Source: Lindgomyces ingoldianus
Taxonomy: Eukaryota; Ascomycota; Dothideomycetes; Pleosporales; Lindgomycetaceae
Reading direction: 5' to 3'
Assembly (NCBI RefSeq): GCF_010093535.1
Contig: NW_022985193.1
Location: 497,591 to 561,590 of the forward strand
Length of the DNA: 64,000 bases
Shown here: positions 50,759 through 61,500 of the stretch, piece by piece
How the letters are laid out: each line of letters starts with the position of its first letter
How positions within the stretch are numbered: the first letter of the stretch is position 1
Made by a program: the position numbers and the translations under genes
The notes under the pieces: model-generated
Seen by the model: the letters and a program-made list of their open reading frames with translations, nothing else
What the model was told of the DNA's origin: nothing
Databases searched by the model: none

Positions 50759-52399
50759 ATGTCTGGCCAGCAGTGTCTCTGCCGCCTGGCATTGCGATGC
50801 CCTCCACGGCTTCGCAACGGCACCCGCAAACCTGTCTGGCTCCCGTTGTCTATCAATACGAGTCGCAGCTACTCTGCCCTGTCAAGGGCGACAGTATACA
50901 GCCTTCTCATGCAGTCTTCGAGACGTGGAACCTTCGGGACGGCCCAGGTGGTCCAGACACGAAGATATGCCGTTACGACGGTCAAAGTCCCGCAGATGGC
51001 TGAGTCGATCACAGAGGGGACGCTGAAACAGTGGTCAAAACGTAAGTACCCGGGCCCAGATGTAGCCACAGTGTTTGAGGCGGCACGAAGGCACTGACAC
51101 ACCCACAGAGGTCGGCGATTTTGTCGAGCAGGACGAAGAAATTGCTACCATCGAGACGGACAAGGAAAGCTCCCCGGCTCAAGCAAGCGCGGCCCGCGGC
51201 TGACATGCTCTAGATCGACGTCTCTGTCAATGCTCCCGAAACAGGGACAATCAAGGAATTATTGGTCAACGAGGAGGATACGGTGACGGTTGGGCAGGAC
51301 CTTTTGAAGATGGAGTTGGGTGGAGCGCCTTCGGGGATAGCAAAGGAGGAAGCCAAGGAGAGCTCCAAGGAGCCTGCGTCGACGGAGCAAGAGACGTCTT
51401 CGCAACCTGAGGGTGGCCACAAGCAGCTAGCATCACAACAAGAAACGCCCCAGTCGCCAAAGCAAGAGCCGAAACCAGAGCCCCCGAAGAGACAGTCCAA
51501 GCCAGCACCGCCTCCGTCAAAACCCGAGCCGAAAAAGGAATCCAAGGGGGAGTCCAAGAAGCAGGAAAGTGCCCCCGGAAGCCGCGAGGAGCGTCGTGTA
51601 AGTTCTTTGCTGCCAAGAGCTCCACCACAAGACTAACGGTTATACGTAGGTCAAAATGAACCGCATGCGCCTGCGCATCGCCGAGCGTCTGAAGCAGTCC
51701 CAGAACACAGCCGCATCCCTGACGACCTTTAACGAAGTCGACATGTCGTCGTTGATGGAGTTCCGCAAGCTCTATAAGGACGAGATCTTAAAGAAGCAAG
51801 GCGTCAAGCTTGGATTCATGAGCGCCTTCTCGCGCGCTTGCGTCCTGGCTATGAAGGAACTCCCTGCCGTCAATGCATCCATCGAAGGACCGAATGGCGG
51901 AGACACTATCATCTACCGCGACTACGTCGACATCTCCGTTGCGGTCGCTACCGAGAAGGGACTCGTGACTCCGGTGGTGCGCAACGCTGAATCTATGGAC
52001 ATGGTTGGCATTGAGAAGGCTATTGCGGATCTGGGTAAGAAGGCTCGCGACAACAAGCTAACCATCGAGGACATGGCTGGTGGCACCTTCACCATCAGCA
52101 ACGGCGGAGTCTTCGGCTCGCTCATGGGCACACCAATCATCAACCTTCCTCAAACAGCCGTCCTAGGGCTCCATGCCATCAAGGACAAGCCTGTCGCTGT
52201 GAACGGAAAGGTTGAGATCCGACCAGTAAGTCTTTCCATTGCGCCAATGTTAGTATAACACTCTCTCTAACAGTGTTTACAGATGATGTACCTCGCTTTG
52301 ACATACGACCACCGCTTGCTGGATGGAAGGGAAGCCGTCACTTTCTTGGTGAAGATCAAAGAGTTTATTGAGGACCCACGCAAGATGCTCCTTGGATGA
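50759..52399 (+). CDS. KGD2: Dihydrolipoyllysine succinyltransferase, E2 of 2-oxoglutarate dehydrogenase
   Basis: E2 core of the mitochondrial 2-oxoglutarate dehydrogenase complex in the citric acid cycle. Exons 50759-51041, 51109-51164, 51214-51597, 51650-52225 and 52283-52399 give about 471 aa. An Arg/Ser-rich presequence is followed by the lipoyl domain ([33 protein letters not shown]) with lipoyl Lys113, the last codon of exon 2. A Pro/Glu/Lys-rich linker leads to the catalytic domain ([40 protein letters not shown]) and the active site [12 protein letters not shown] (His443, Asp447). Intron 2 (51165-51213) has an ordinary CTGAC branch site and TAG acceptor but begins with GA. No GT lies where the family's [10 protein letters not shown] junction needs it. 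It may be a rare GA-AG intron, a mutation or a sequence error. Confidence 0.92.
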
Positions 52400-52838
52400 G
52401 CTCAATTTCGCTTTCTTTCATTCGTCCCTTCAACACAAATTTCATATTTGTGCATTCGTAGTATTAATATTTTGTACAGTGTGGCTATGAAATAGAGCCG
52501 TGTTGGTATGGAGGAGCTGACTTGGCTGTAAGATATGCATGCAGACTGAGCGATTTGTACCAAGTTCAACCTATTCCCAGTAGACTTTTGATATGCTCAC
52601 TCCCCCTATCGTCCAACTATCCCTAGTTTGACAAATGGGCCTTTTAAACTGACTTACAGGTCCTCTGCTACCTTGGAGGTAAATTCTATATGTACAATAC
52701 CGCGACATGTCACTGCTCGCCCTGATGCAAATCAAGCGTGCTGCGCTTGAGTATACTCGCTTCTAGTCACGTTTGATGGAGCTCTACCGCAGCTTGATTT
52801 CTCGCTACCAGAGACGTACTTAACATTCGCAGAGTTAC
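52400..52838. other. Intergenic, convergent KGD2/MFS gene
   Basis: About 440 bp between convergent stops, AT-rich, with no gene-like frame. Confidence 0.5.
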
Positions 52839-54656
52839 CTACGCCTCACTCTGCGGCTTCCCGTTCCTGGGTAGGGTAGTCTCATGCCCACTCCCATTCC
52901 GTACCCAGAAACTCGCCACACATCCAAATCCACTTACGGCACCCACTATCCACCAGCTCATTCCCACCATATCATGTCGCAGCCCAATTCCATACCAATA
53001 CCCAGAAGCGATGGGACCTATTGTCCGCAAGGCCGAGCTCACGCTCTGGCCTACACCATGAATTGTTCCCAATACACTTGGATGAGGGGTCGAGTTATTC
53101 ACTAGGATGATACTTGCGGGCAACGCGAACGTCCGAGCAATAACCTGGAATACTAGGACGAACAAGATACCTAGCCATATCCAGATTCCAGAAGCTGGGA
53201 GTGGAGGTGGTGTCGAAGATGGGAGCAAAGAGATGTAAGGGGCCAGCAAGTACGCGATGGGGAATAGGAAAAGAGAGCAACGAAAGCAGCGCATGAGCCC
53301 GAAACGGCGATTTGCCCATGGATAAAGGACAATTTGAAGGCACAGTCCCGCAAGTCCCAGAATCGCGAGCGCAAGCCCGATTTTAGGAGGCTGGAAACTG
53401 AGGCCCCCCGTGAAATGAATGGCGTCCACGACCCTCCTGGATAATTCTCGTTCTTCTGCCCGGCGGGTCGAGAGGAATATTATCCAGAGTCCAGCGAAAG
53501 CGCCCATATGGAAATCAAAAATTGCTATGGAGAGCAATGTCCAGAGGACGTTTGAAGTCCAGATCATGCGAAATGGGAGGAAGGGAGCGTGCGTGGCATC
53601 TTCTGCTTTCTCACCCAGGGCTTCTTTCACACCAGCCGACGACCGGTCACTCGATTCCTCTCTCTTGAGAAGTTCGTACCCTTGCTGCCTCCCGTGTCGG
53701 TTCCGGAGAACTGACATGATGCCATCGTACATTTCCTTTAAGTGGTGTCCAGGCCCCCGAATTCCATGTCTTGTCGGAAGAGTTTCGTGCAGGAATACTA
53801 CTACTACGATAGCCTCTAGAAATAGTAGCAAAGCACACAGGATGCTTGGAAGTGCATAGGGAAAGCTCCTCATCCACAGTACCCCATCCTTCCCACCGAA
53901 TGTGGAGTTCCGGCCAAAAGTTGCCGGGTAAGTTCCGACGGGGTCCACGAGCAACCCTCCAACAACTTACAACACGTCAGAACAGATGCGTTACGGATAG
54001 GAGATCGGAAGGAACTCACCCGGACCCAGGATATTTGCAACGTTGAATGCCAGCGGCAATAATAAGAAAGCCCTCGAATGCCATCGCTTCTCGACAGTTT
54101 CAGCCACCATCGTTCTGGTTGCTCCAATCGTTCCATTAATTGCACCACCTAACAGCCTCCAAACAGTTGCTTGCCAGAAAGTCCCGGAAAATGCGACACC
54201 CAGGCAAGATATACCTGTTCCTACTAAGCCGATCAACAATACATTCTTCCTTCCCACGGAAGGCGAGTCCGCCGCTCGCCCCCACAGTACTGAGGTAACT
54301 ATCTGAGCAGCCGTAAAACTTCCTTGGAGAACCCCAGCCTGATGCGAGATAGCAGAATCAGGGAGTGCAGGATCGAAGCTACGAAGTTGATACACCATGT
54401 AGGATTGGAGAGATGCCATTTGCCAGAAATCAACCAGGCGAGAGCAGGAGAGCACGGCGAGTTGGAGTTTGTTAGGGACGTTGGACCACGATGGCTCGAG
54501 AGACTTTATAGGTGTTGATGGTAGCGTTTTTTCCTCTTCAGATTTTGTTTGAGGCATTCGTGACGGGGTTCCCTCGAAGGAGTCGTAGCGTTCGCGTTGA
54601 GAGGCTGTGGATATACCGGAGCTCGTCTGTCGAGTATGGAACTTGTTGAGAACCAT
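52839..54656 (-). CDS. MFS transporter, TetA/YCR023C-like
   Basis: Polytopic membrane transporter of the major facilitator superfamily. Two exons (54020-54656, 52839-53956) give about 584 aa. Residues 1-65 are polar and cytosolic. The first six-helix bundle includes VLQGSFTAAQIVTSVLWGRA followed by ADSPSVGRKNVLLIGLVGTG, a motif A variant. A long polar loop near residues 290-350 separates the halves, and six more hydrophobic segments follow (IWIWLGILFVLVFQVIARTF, LGTIHGVGQSVSSALRTIGP). The layout and the loop fit the fungal group related to yeast YCR023C and to plant zinc-induced-facilitator-like proteins. I cannot assign a substrate. The frame is open upstream to 54815, but I chose the ATG at 54656 because the extra residues look like leader. 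Confidence 0.85.
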
Positions 54657-55452
54657 TGCGATGCCGATAATTAAAATCTGGATATGTGCTATATTTTCTG
54701 ACAAAATATAAGGAAAAGAGAAGAAACGAGCGTGTAGAAGGCGAGGAATTGGAATGTAATAGGACACAACCGAACACCATAGCCAAGTAGAAAATTTTTG
54801 ACACAACACGCACAACTAGACAAGGAGAATAAACTAGCTTGAAGAATCAACCCTTCCTTGTATGTTTCAACGGAACGAATAACTTTCACGATTGACGACC
54901 TTGGAAGCCGTGAATCCTCTGGAGTAGATATTGCGACTGAGACATCATCAAGCACGGGCCAACACGTAGCTGATTCGTGAATAGCGGCGTAACGAAGAGA
55001 CGTCATCCCTCCACGCAAGGTAGTGGGGCAACTCGAACCACACCCGTCACGCTCGCCGTCTGCAAGAAATTTAGTGGGTGTGTTTCAATGTCAGGGGTGT
55101 CATCTTAGCGCCTACCGGTTGTACGCGTCCTTCCCAGCTATGTTTTCCAAGCTCTCAAGGAATTGTACGATCAATATCTAGGAACCTGGGAAGAGACTCT
55201 ATCTTGCTTCTTAATCCTAAGACGTTTAGTTGGGCCCACGAGGCGAGGGCGACGATTAACTATTGGAAACGCGGCAGCTATGTGAGATGGTGGCTTGCAT
55301 GAATTCGCACTCAAACAATTTTCGGGCTTCATGTGGCCTGCCCAAAGAAATATATACACGAGTATGAGATCGGCTTGAGCTCGTTTCCGCTCTGATCCTG
55401 CCATTTCGACCCCCAGGAGCCGCCGGTGGAGGTCCCTTCTACCCCCTGTGGA
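54657..55452 (-). promoter_or_regulatory. Intergenic, MFS promoter to arylsulfotransferase 3' end
   Basis: About 800 bp between two minus-strand genes. The MFS promoter or leader should lie at the low-coordinate end. AT-rich near 54700-54790. Frames here are short and without similarity. Confidence 0.45.
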
Positions 55453-57455
55453 TCATGACAAAGCATCATCTGCTTCCAACTTTCGATACCTCGAGGACAA
55501 GTGGAAAGACCCTCCTGATGTTTCTGTAGAATCCCAATCTAGAACTTTTGTTGTGAATAATTCATGGCAAGCTGAGACCATTCTCAACATTTTTCGCCGA
55601 CCAAAGAAAAATAGAATGCAGATGAGGATGAATGCAAATTGTCGCAACGGGGCCGCCATTTCGGGCATTGCTAATCTGGATAGCGAGGGATTCACTGGGT
55701 AGTATCGAGCGGTGTCATATCCTCGGGTGTAGTTTCGACCTCGATTGGGGGTATTGGGCACGGTCTTGTCGAATTCTTCGCCTTTCTCAAGTGGAGGGAC
55801 TGGGTCGCAACCCCAGCGATCACAACCGGAACGTATTGTCTCCGACGGAACAAACGTCCTAACAACGCTCGAACGCCTTAGAGTCTTTCCTTTGGCATCC
55901 ATTGCTTCTACAAAAGACCACTCCTTCATGAAGGGGACGTGGTGTTGTGTCTCAAATCCAAACTTCGTCTTCGTACCTGATAGAGCGAAAGGACCAGAAG
56001 AGGAATCGGCTGTGTAGAATTTCCACGTATAGACTTCCGTTGCCCCATTCCAGGAGACGTAGAACACTAGGTTGGAAGAGTTTGTCCCAGTCCTTGAATA
56101 CACCCAGAGTGAAGGTGCGGTGAGTGGATTTGCCACCCAGGGATACTTGTTGCATCGATAATTCATGACGTCCGAGCCCCAGAAAGCTACCTTCCCGTAC
56201 ATGACAGTTTCTCCAGTGTCAAGGTGCTCTGAATAAAAGGCATGGTCTCCCCAGCCAATGAAGACGTTTCGGTCTGGCAGTAGCTGTAGATTCCCCTGCG
56301 AGCCAGCTAATATGCCATCCTCTTCTGGCGCCAACCATTCACGGAGTTCGGTTGCCGTTTGGTCGATGTGGTTGATGCCAATAAGCATGCCACGAGACTC
56401 CCTGTTGGTGATGTTGAAAGTGTTGCTCGCGTTATCGAAAAGTGAAATCGTAGTGTGGGTAGCATTTTCCTGAACCCAGAGAGCATGATGCTGACTTGAA
56501 AAGTGAAGATTGACATTCTTGAAGGTCGGGTTGGCGCCATTCAACTCCTACAACACTTGCCCGTCCACCCCTGAAATCTTATAGACAGCAGCTACGTGGC
56601 GTGCTGAGATCAGATAATCGCCTTCTTTGTTCTTGTCGATAGAGTTGATATGGAAGTAGTCCCAGGGCGTGTCTCTGCTGAGTCCATTCCCGCTCGTATC
56701 GGTGCAATCTATGCAAGTATATGAAAAGCTCGGGGCGATGTGATCTAGAGCTCTCCACTCGAAGATCAGCTCCCCCGTTTCAACATCGATTTCTTGGAAG
56801 ACGCTATCTTGGATCCACCCGAGACCGGGGCCAATGCCATATTCAGATAGATCGTACGGCCGAGCCTGATAGATTGTGACCAATGCTGATTTCCCGTTGT
56901 TTATCAAGCGAAACTCATGCATGTCAGTTGTCGGCGCTGAACCAACAGCTTCTACCGTTCGGACAACGCGGTAACTGTTATCCATAATGACGCCATGGCC
57001 TCTAGCCCAGCCATGATGTTGGTGTCCCTGGAAGAAGCACAAATGGTCTCTCCCTTTATACTCGCAGACATGGGGGTTGTGGGTTGTTGAGGCACCCTGA
57101 GTGCCTGCCCCAGACCAAATTAATTGCTGTCATAGTTTAGTTCGAGGGTGAAGGTTGGAAAGGGCACGAAGATCCATACGCCAAAATTATCGAAGATGTA
57201 GGGCCCAGGGTCTAGGTTGCGGTATGGCGCTAGAAAAACATAACCAGGTGATAGAAGCTCGGGTTGCAGAATCTCCACTGTCACTATGGGAGCATGGAGA
57301 TCGGGTCTCTATAAAGATGTTAAATCTACATTTGCCTTGAAATTGGTGGAAGATGTTACTGAGTGGAATACCGACGTCGGTGATGAGAAATTATCGAGAT
57401 GTGCGGCAGCGGAGACGACAAGGGAAACAAAAGTGGGACCCCAGAGGGAAAACAT
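55453..57455 (-). pseudogene. Secreted arylsulfotransferase-like gene with one in-frame TAG
   Basis: Fungal arylsulfotransferase (ASST) family. Exons 57360-57455, 57180-57308 and 55453-57126 would encode 632 codons. A signal peptide (MFSLWGPTFVSLVVSAAA) precedes RPDLHAPIVTVEILQPELLS, PGYVFLAPYRNLDPGPYIFD, NFGQLIWSGAGTQG and DTPWDYFHINSIDKNKEGDY, all family-like. At codon 268 (56548-56550) the frame reads TAG, inside ISGVDGQVL-stop-ELNGANPTF, where relatives have Trp-Arg. Downstream the same frame stays open for 364 codons and keeps family residues to a hydrophobic segment (RQFAFILICILFFFG) near the end. So one nonsense change truncates an otherwise intact gene. It could be a recent pseudogene, an allele, or a sequence error. 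It lies next to the RIP-mutated island. The two N-terminal introns are my own joins and fit consensus. Confidence 0.82.
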
Positions 57456-57840
57456 GACAGCTCGACAAGAGGAGAGAATGGAAACGTACGCAAAGGAGAA
57501 ATGAAGTAGCGGGAGAGATGCGCTGATAGTAGATGTTCCGACTCTGGAATACCTATTGAGCTTGTGTCCCTTGTCATCATCGGGGACGGTTACAAGTTGA
57601 TCTACGAATTTGAATGCTCCTCCTAATGCTTGCGCGTCCAGTGCGAATGGCCAGACAGTGGGAGCATGACTGGGAGAGGATTCGTTGATTCCGGGATCTT
57701 GGGACGAGCACCGGGCGTGATGGGTGGCCTGCTTGTTTCACAAAAATAAGGCAGGTAGGTTCCCCCTAGAGCTAATGCCAAGCAAATATATTATGTGCAG
57801 AAATTAGGAAATTTCTTAGCGTTCCTTGGATATTTCTTTC
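57456..57840. other. Transition between gene region and AT-rich island
   Basis: Holds the promoter of the arylsulfotransferase-like gene. The base composition is normal to about 57,770 and turns AT-rich over the next 100 bases. Confidence 0.5.
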
Positions 57841-58127
57841 TCTACTAGAATTATATAAAATATTAGAATTTCAATAGAATATCTAGTGCGTTATATTAAT
57901 AATTAATAGTTAAATTAGTTCTAGATAATTTAAGACTTTTAGTTTAAGTTATAATATACTTTGCAGGCAAGTTACTTACACACCTAAGTCGCTTACTTTT
58001 ACTAAGACCTTACTAAACTACTTTTTTTACACTAATGCATTTCTAACAACACTAAGTCTTAGACATGCTAAAAGAATATTAGATATAGCTTACACTTTAA
58101 GCTTTTAAATAAAATATAACGTACCTA

Positions 58128-58161
58128 ACGGGTTGGCCGGCCACACGGGTTGGCCGGCCAC
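58128..58161. repeat. Perfect 17-bp tandem repeat (2 copies) in a GC-rich islet
   Basis: ACGGGTTGGCCGGCCAC occurs twice head to tail at 58128-58144 and 58145-58161. Each copy contains the palindrome TGGCCGGCCA. The surrounding islet, about 58120-58230, is C-rich and keeps CCA and TGG that are missing in the island around it. Confidence 0.95.
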
Positions 58162-58998
58162 TTTTGCCAAGCCCCCACCAAAACCACCCCATTCTCTCGC
58201 AAAACAGCCCACTTTGGCCCTGTATAGAGTAATACAACACAAGATAACATACTATAACAGTTCATAAATGAATGCATAAGCGGAGCTTGTTTTAAGTCAC
58301 TTATTAAACTCTTTCTAGAGAAGAAGACTGCATTAGAAGAAGCCTATAGAAGAAGACTATAAGTAAAGCAGATAATAAAAAGTAGTCTATAGACTAAAAC
58401 TTATAAACTATATTTTTATAAATTCTACATAAAGACCTATATACTTATAAATGCTATGTAAAAGAACACCTCTTAGTAGGTCTGTCTACGCAAGTACTTA
58501 TTAGCAAAGTTAAAGTACTAGCTAAAATCCTAAGTAATGTAAATAACAAGCTGCACATCTTAAGCTTAGATAGTGATGCGCTTACTATAGATAGCAGCTA
58601 GCTAAGTGCTTATAAATTAATAAGTCTAATACCTTATCTAATACTAATACATTAGCACTTATATTCTATTAAAGTTATAATAAAGGACTTAGTAGTTATT
58701 TATAATGCATAAAGTGCTTACTTACTTTAGCAGAGAGGTTTATTATTAGTTTAAGCTACATTCTAGGCAACCTCCTAAACAAGACAGCAGAAAGGAGTAA
58801 TTATAAAAAAAAACTTAGTATTATGTTATTTAGACTAATAAAACTTAATCTACTAAAGAAGTGCAACTATTTATAGTTAGTAATAAGTATTAGATAGTAG
58901 AAATAAAATTTAATAAACATTTATTTTTTTTAAGCTTTTAGCCCTTACTAGTTCTTTTCTAAGCTAGAACCTAAATGCTAGTCTTCTTATACGTAACA

Positions 58999-59150
58999 CG
59001 CTCTAAGGGTGGCAAATTAGCACACTTTAGACATAAACTCTTTAGAACTGTAAGCTTCTTAGGAGGGCGTTTGCCTTTGTTAGGCCTAGGAACAGAAGCT
59101 TTGTAGGGAGCTTTAGTAGCAATAGCCTTTTTCCTAAAGAGAGCTATAAT
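58999..59150 (-). other. Protein-like frame in the island, not identified
   Basis: Read on the minus strand, 59150 down to about 58990 gives a short open stretch including ASVPRPNKGKRPPKKLTVLK, then SLCLKCANLPPLERVTYKKT. It is basic, with a CxxC, and may be the end of a transposon protein. I do not recognise the family. Confidence 0.3.
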
Positions 59151-59584
59151 GCATTAGCAGTGTCTATTACTATGTTTAATACTATAATTATACTCTTCCT
59201 AGCAGCATGAATATAAATAGGTTAAGAGTAAGACATTTTTAATAAAGTAAATATTATAATAAAGTAAAAAAGCTATACAACATGTTACTAAGCTATAATA
59301 TTAGTATAAAAACAGCTTTAGAAGTAAATAAAGGCTTATAAAAAGTGCAATAAAGTAGTAAAGTAATTACGCAGTAAGTTATATTAAGAGTATTAGTAAG
59401 AAAGTCTTAAAAGTTAAATAGTAAACCTTTAAGCTATACTTTTACTTTTATAAACTTACTTAGATTTTTACTGCTACTTTTACCCTCCTACTACATTTTT
59501 ATTATAGTAGATAATTATATAAACTTCTACATAACTAACTCTTATAATCTATGTGTAGAATACTCTTAAACTAGTATATAAAGT

Positions 59585-59608
59585 AGTATTAGACATAGTA
59601 TTAGACGC
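59585..59608 (+). repeat. TATTAGAC direct dimer, 24-nt copy A
   Basis: Two TATTAGAC units start 12 nt apart (59587, 59599). The whole 24 nt recurs exactly, in the same orientation, at 62926-62949. Confidence 0.9.
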
Positions 59609-60176
59609 ATTATAGTAGAATAAGTAGAAGTAACATTTTTAAAAAAAAATATAATTTTTTTAAATAGCTTACTGCTGCTTTACCTATTACTTTAGCAACA
59701 GCCTATGTAGTACAGATGCTGCCTAAATAATGTAATTACTTTTATTTACTTTAAAAATTTAGTTTTTTAAGCCTCTGTTATAACCTTAATTTTACAACCT
59801 TAACTATACTACTATAAACTTTGTTTGTTAGTTTTACGTAACACTATTTAAACTTTTACTAAGCTATCTATTACTTATCTATTACTACTATGTAACTATA
59901 GTAAAGTGTAAAAAAAGCCTATTAAAATACTTAATAAATGCTTCTACTATAAAAATCTTAAAAAACAAACTTAGCTTACTAAAAAGAATGCCTAATGCAA
60001 CCTAGACTATATTATAACTAATATATACTATTCTAAATTCTAAAGTAACAAGTTCTGCCTAGCAGTTTAGCATTTTTTAGATGCTAAACATAATGTTAAT
60101 AAGAAGTCTAAACTAGAGTTGCAACTACGCATTTAGTCTAAGAACATAGTAATAGCACTTTAGTAAGTTAATATAG

Positions 60177-60195
60177 TATTAGACAGGTATTAGAC
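60177..60195 (+). repeat. TATTAGAC direct dimer
   Basis: Two TATTAGAC units start 11 nt apart (60177 and 60188), joined by AGG. Confidence 0.9.
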
Positions 60196-60642
60196 AGCAG
60201 CTAATATGTTATAGATTTAAGAAAGGTAAACACTATAGCTAGAAAGTAATTACGCGTAGTGTAGACCCTAGTAAATTTAGTAATAAACATGCATTCTTTA
60301 TCTAGTAAACTAGGCTCTTTAACCTACTAAAAGAGTTTATGTCTTTTTAATACTGCTAACTAGATAAGAAATTTATAGATACAGGACTTATAAATGTTAA
60401 TAGCTCTAAGCTTATAAACAATCTTAGTCTACAAGCTAGAGCACTAATGCAAGCTAAAGTGCTAATAATAGATGTAAAAGTAGTAAATAAACTTTGCTAA
60501 TAAAGATATATTAAAGCTATACTAGTAGATGCAGTTGCTAGTATAGATAAGAAGACAAGTTTCCTTAAAATGCATAACTTTAGCATGTATGTTTTACATA
60601 TAAGCAACACTATCTTCTATATAAGTACATTCTAGCTGCTAC

Positions 60643-60661
60643 GCCTAATACCTGTCTAATA
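60643..60661 (-). repeat. TATTAGAC dimer, inverted, one mismatch
   Basis: On the plus strand this reads GCCTAATA-CCT-GTCTAATA: the complement of the TATTAGAC dimer with spacing 11 and one mismatch in one unit. Confidence 0.8.
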
Positions 60662-61444
60662 CCTTACAGCGCTACCTAAACTAGATGTGTCCAGGCTTTT
60701 CTAGGTATCTACTATACATTACTAACAATGTTTAAGACTGCTAGTGCTAAGTAAGTTTCTAGAAAAGTCTTTAACTATATAACTAATAAGTATAGTCTAT
60801 ATTTATTAAGCTAGTATTTAATTTTACACCTACAGCTTTTTATAAGCTTATTACTATTAATAAGCCTTTTTAACTACTAATTTCTTCTTTTAAGCTTCTC
60901 TTTTTAAGGGCTAAATAGGCAATTCTAACAGTATTATATGTTATATAATTAGGTAGTTACTTCTTTACTGCTAACATTTAATTAGTAGCCTAAGATAAGA
61001 GCATTAGTCTCTTAAAACTTTATAATAATAAATTTTTTAATAATTTAAAGTAAGTTTAGTATTAAATAAAGTATTAAACACACACTAATTATAGTATTTA
61101 GATATTAAACTTTATTCTAAACTTACTAGTTTAAGATAGAGGATGTAAAATACTTACTAGATACTATTTAAGGTAGAGATAGTGTTATGCCTGTAAATTT
61201 AACCTAGTTTATTAAGATACTTAAGCTAGAAAAGCACTAGCAGTAGAAAGAGAATAACCTTAAGACTTTAAATAAGCTATAATAACTTAAATATAAAGTT
61301 TATACTTATATCTAACTATTATAATCTCTAATTTATAAACTCTAATTTATGTTATGTTTATTATACTAATAAAAGTAATATATTATGCTATAAATTAGTT
61401 TATAAATTACTAAGCATATAGACATAATACAATAGTAGAGGAGG

Positions 61445-61463
61445 TATTAGACAAGTATTAGAC
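61445..61463 (+). repeat. TATTAGAC direct dimer
   Basis: Two TATTAGAC units start 11 nt apart (61445, 61456), joined by AAG. This copy lies just beyond the 3' end of the helicase relic. Confidence 0.9.
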
Positions 61464-61500
61464 AAATAGGTTAAAAATTATAGTCTACTACTATAACTAA

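Noticed and set aside
51184..51213. A GC-AG intron starting at GCAAGC as an alternative for KGD2 intron 2
   Set aside because: It keeps frame, but the intron would be only about 30 nt, shorter than any other here, and it would insert six residues into a conserved lipoyl-domain junction.
52839..57455. MFS transporter plus arylsulfotransferase as part of a secondary-metabolite cluster
   Set aside because: No synthase, oxidase or regulator is next to them, and the left neighbours are housekeeping genes.
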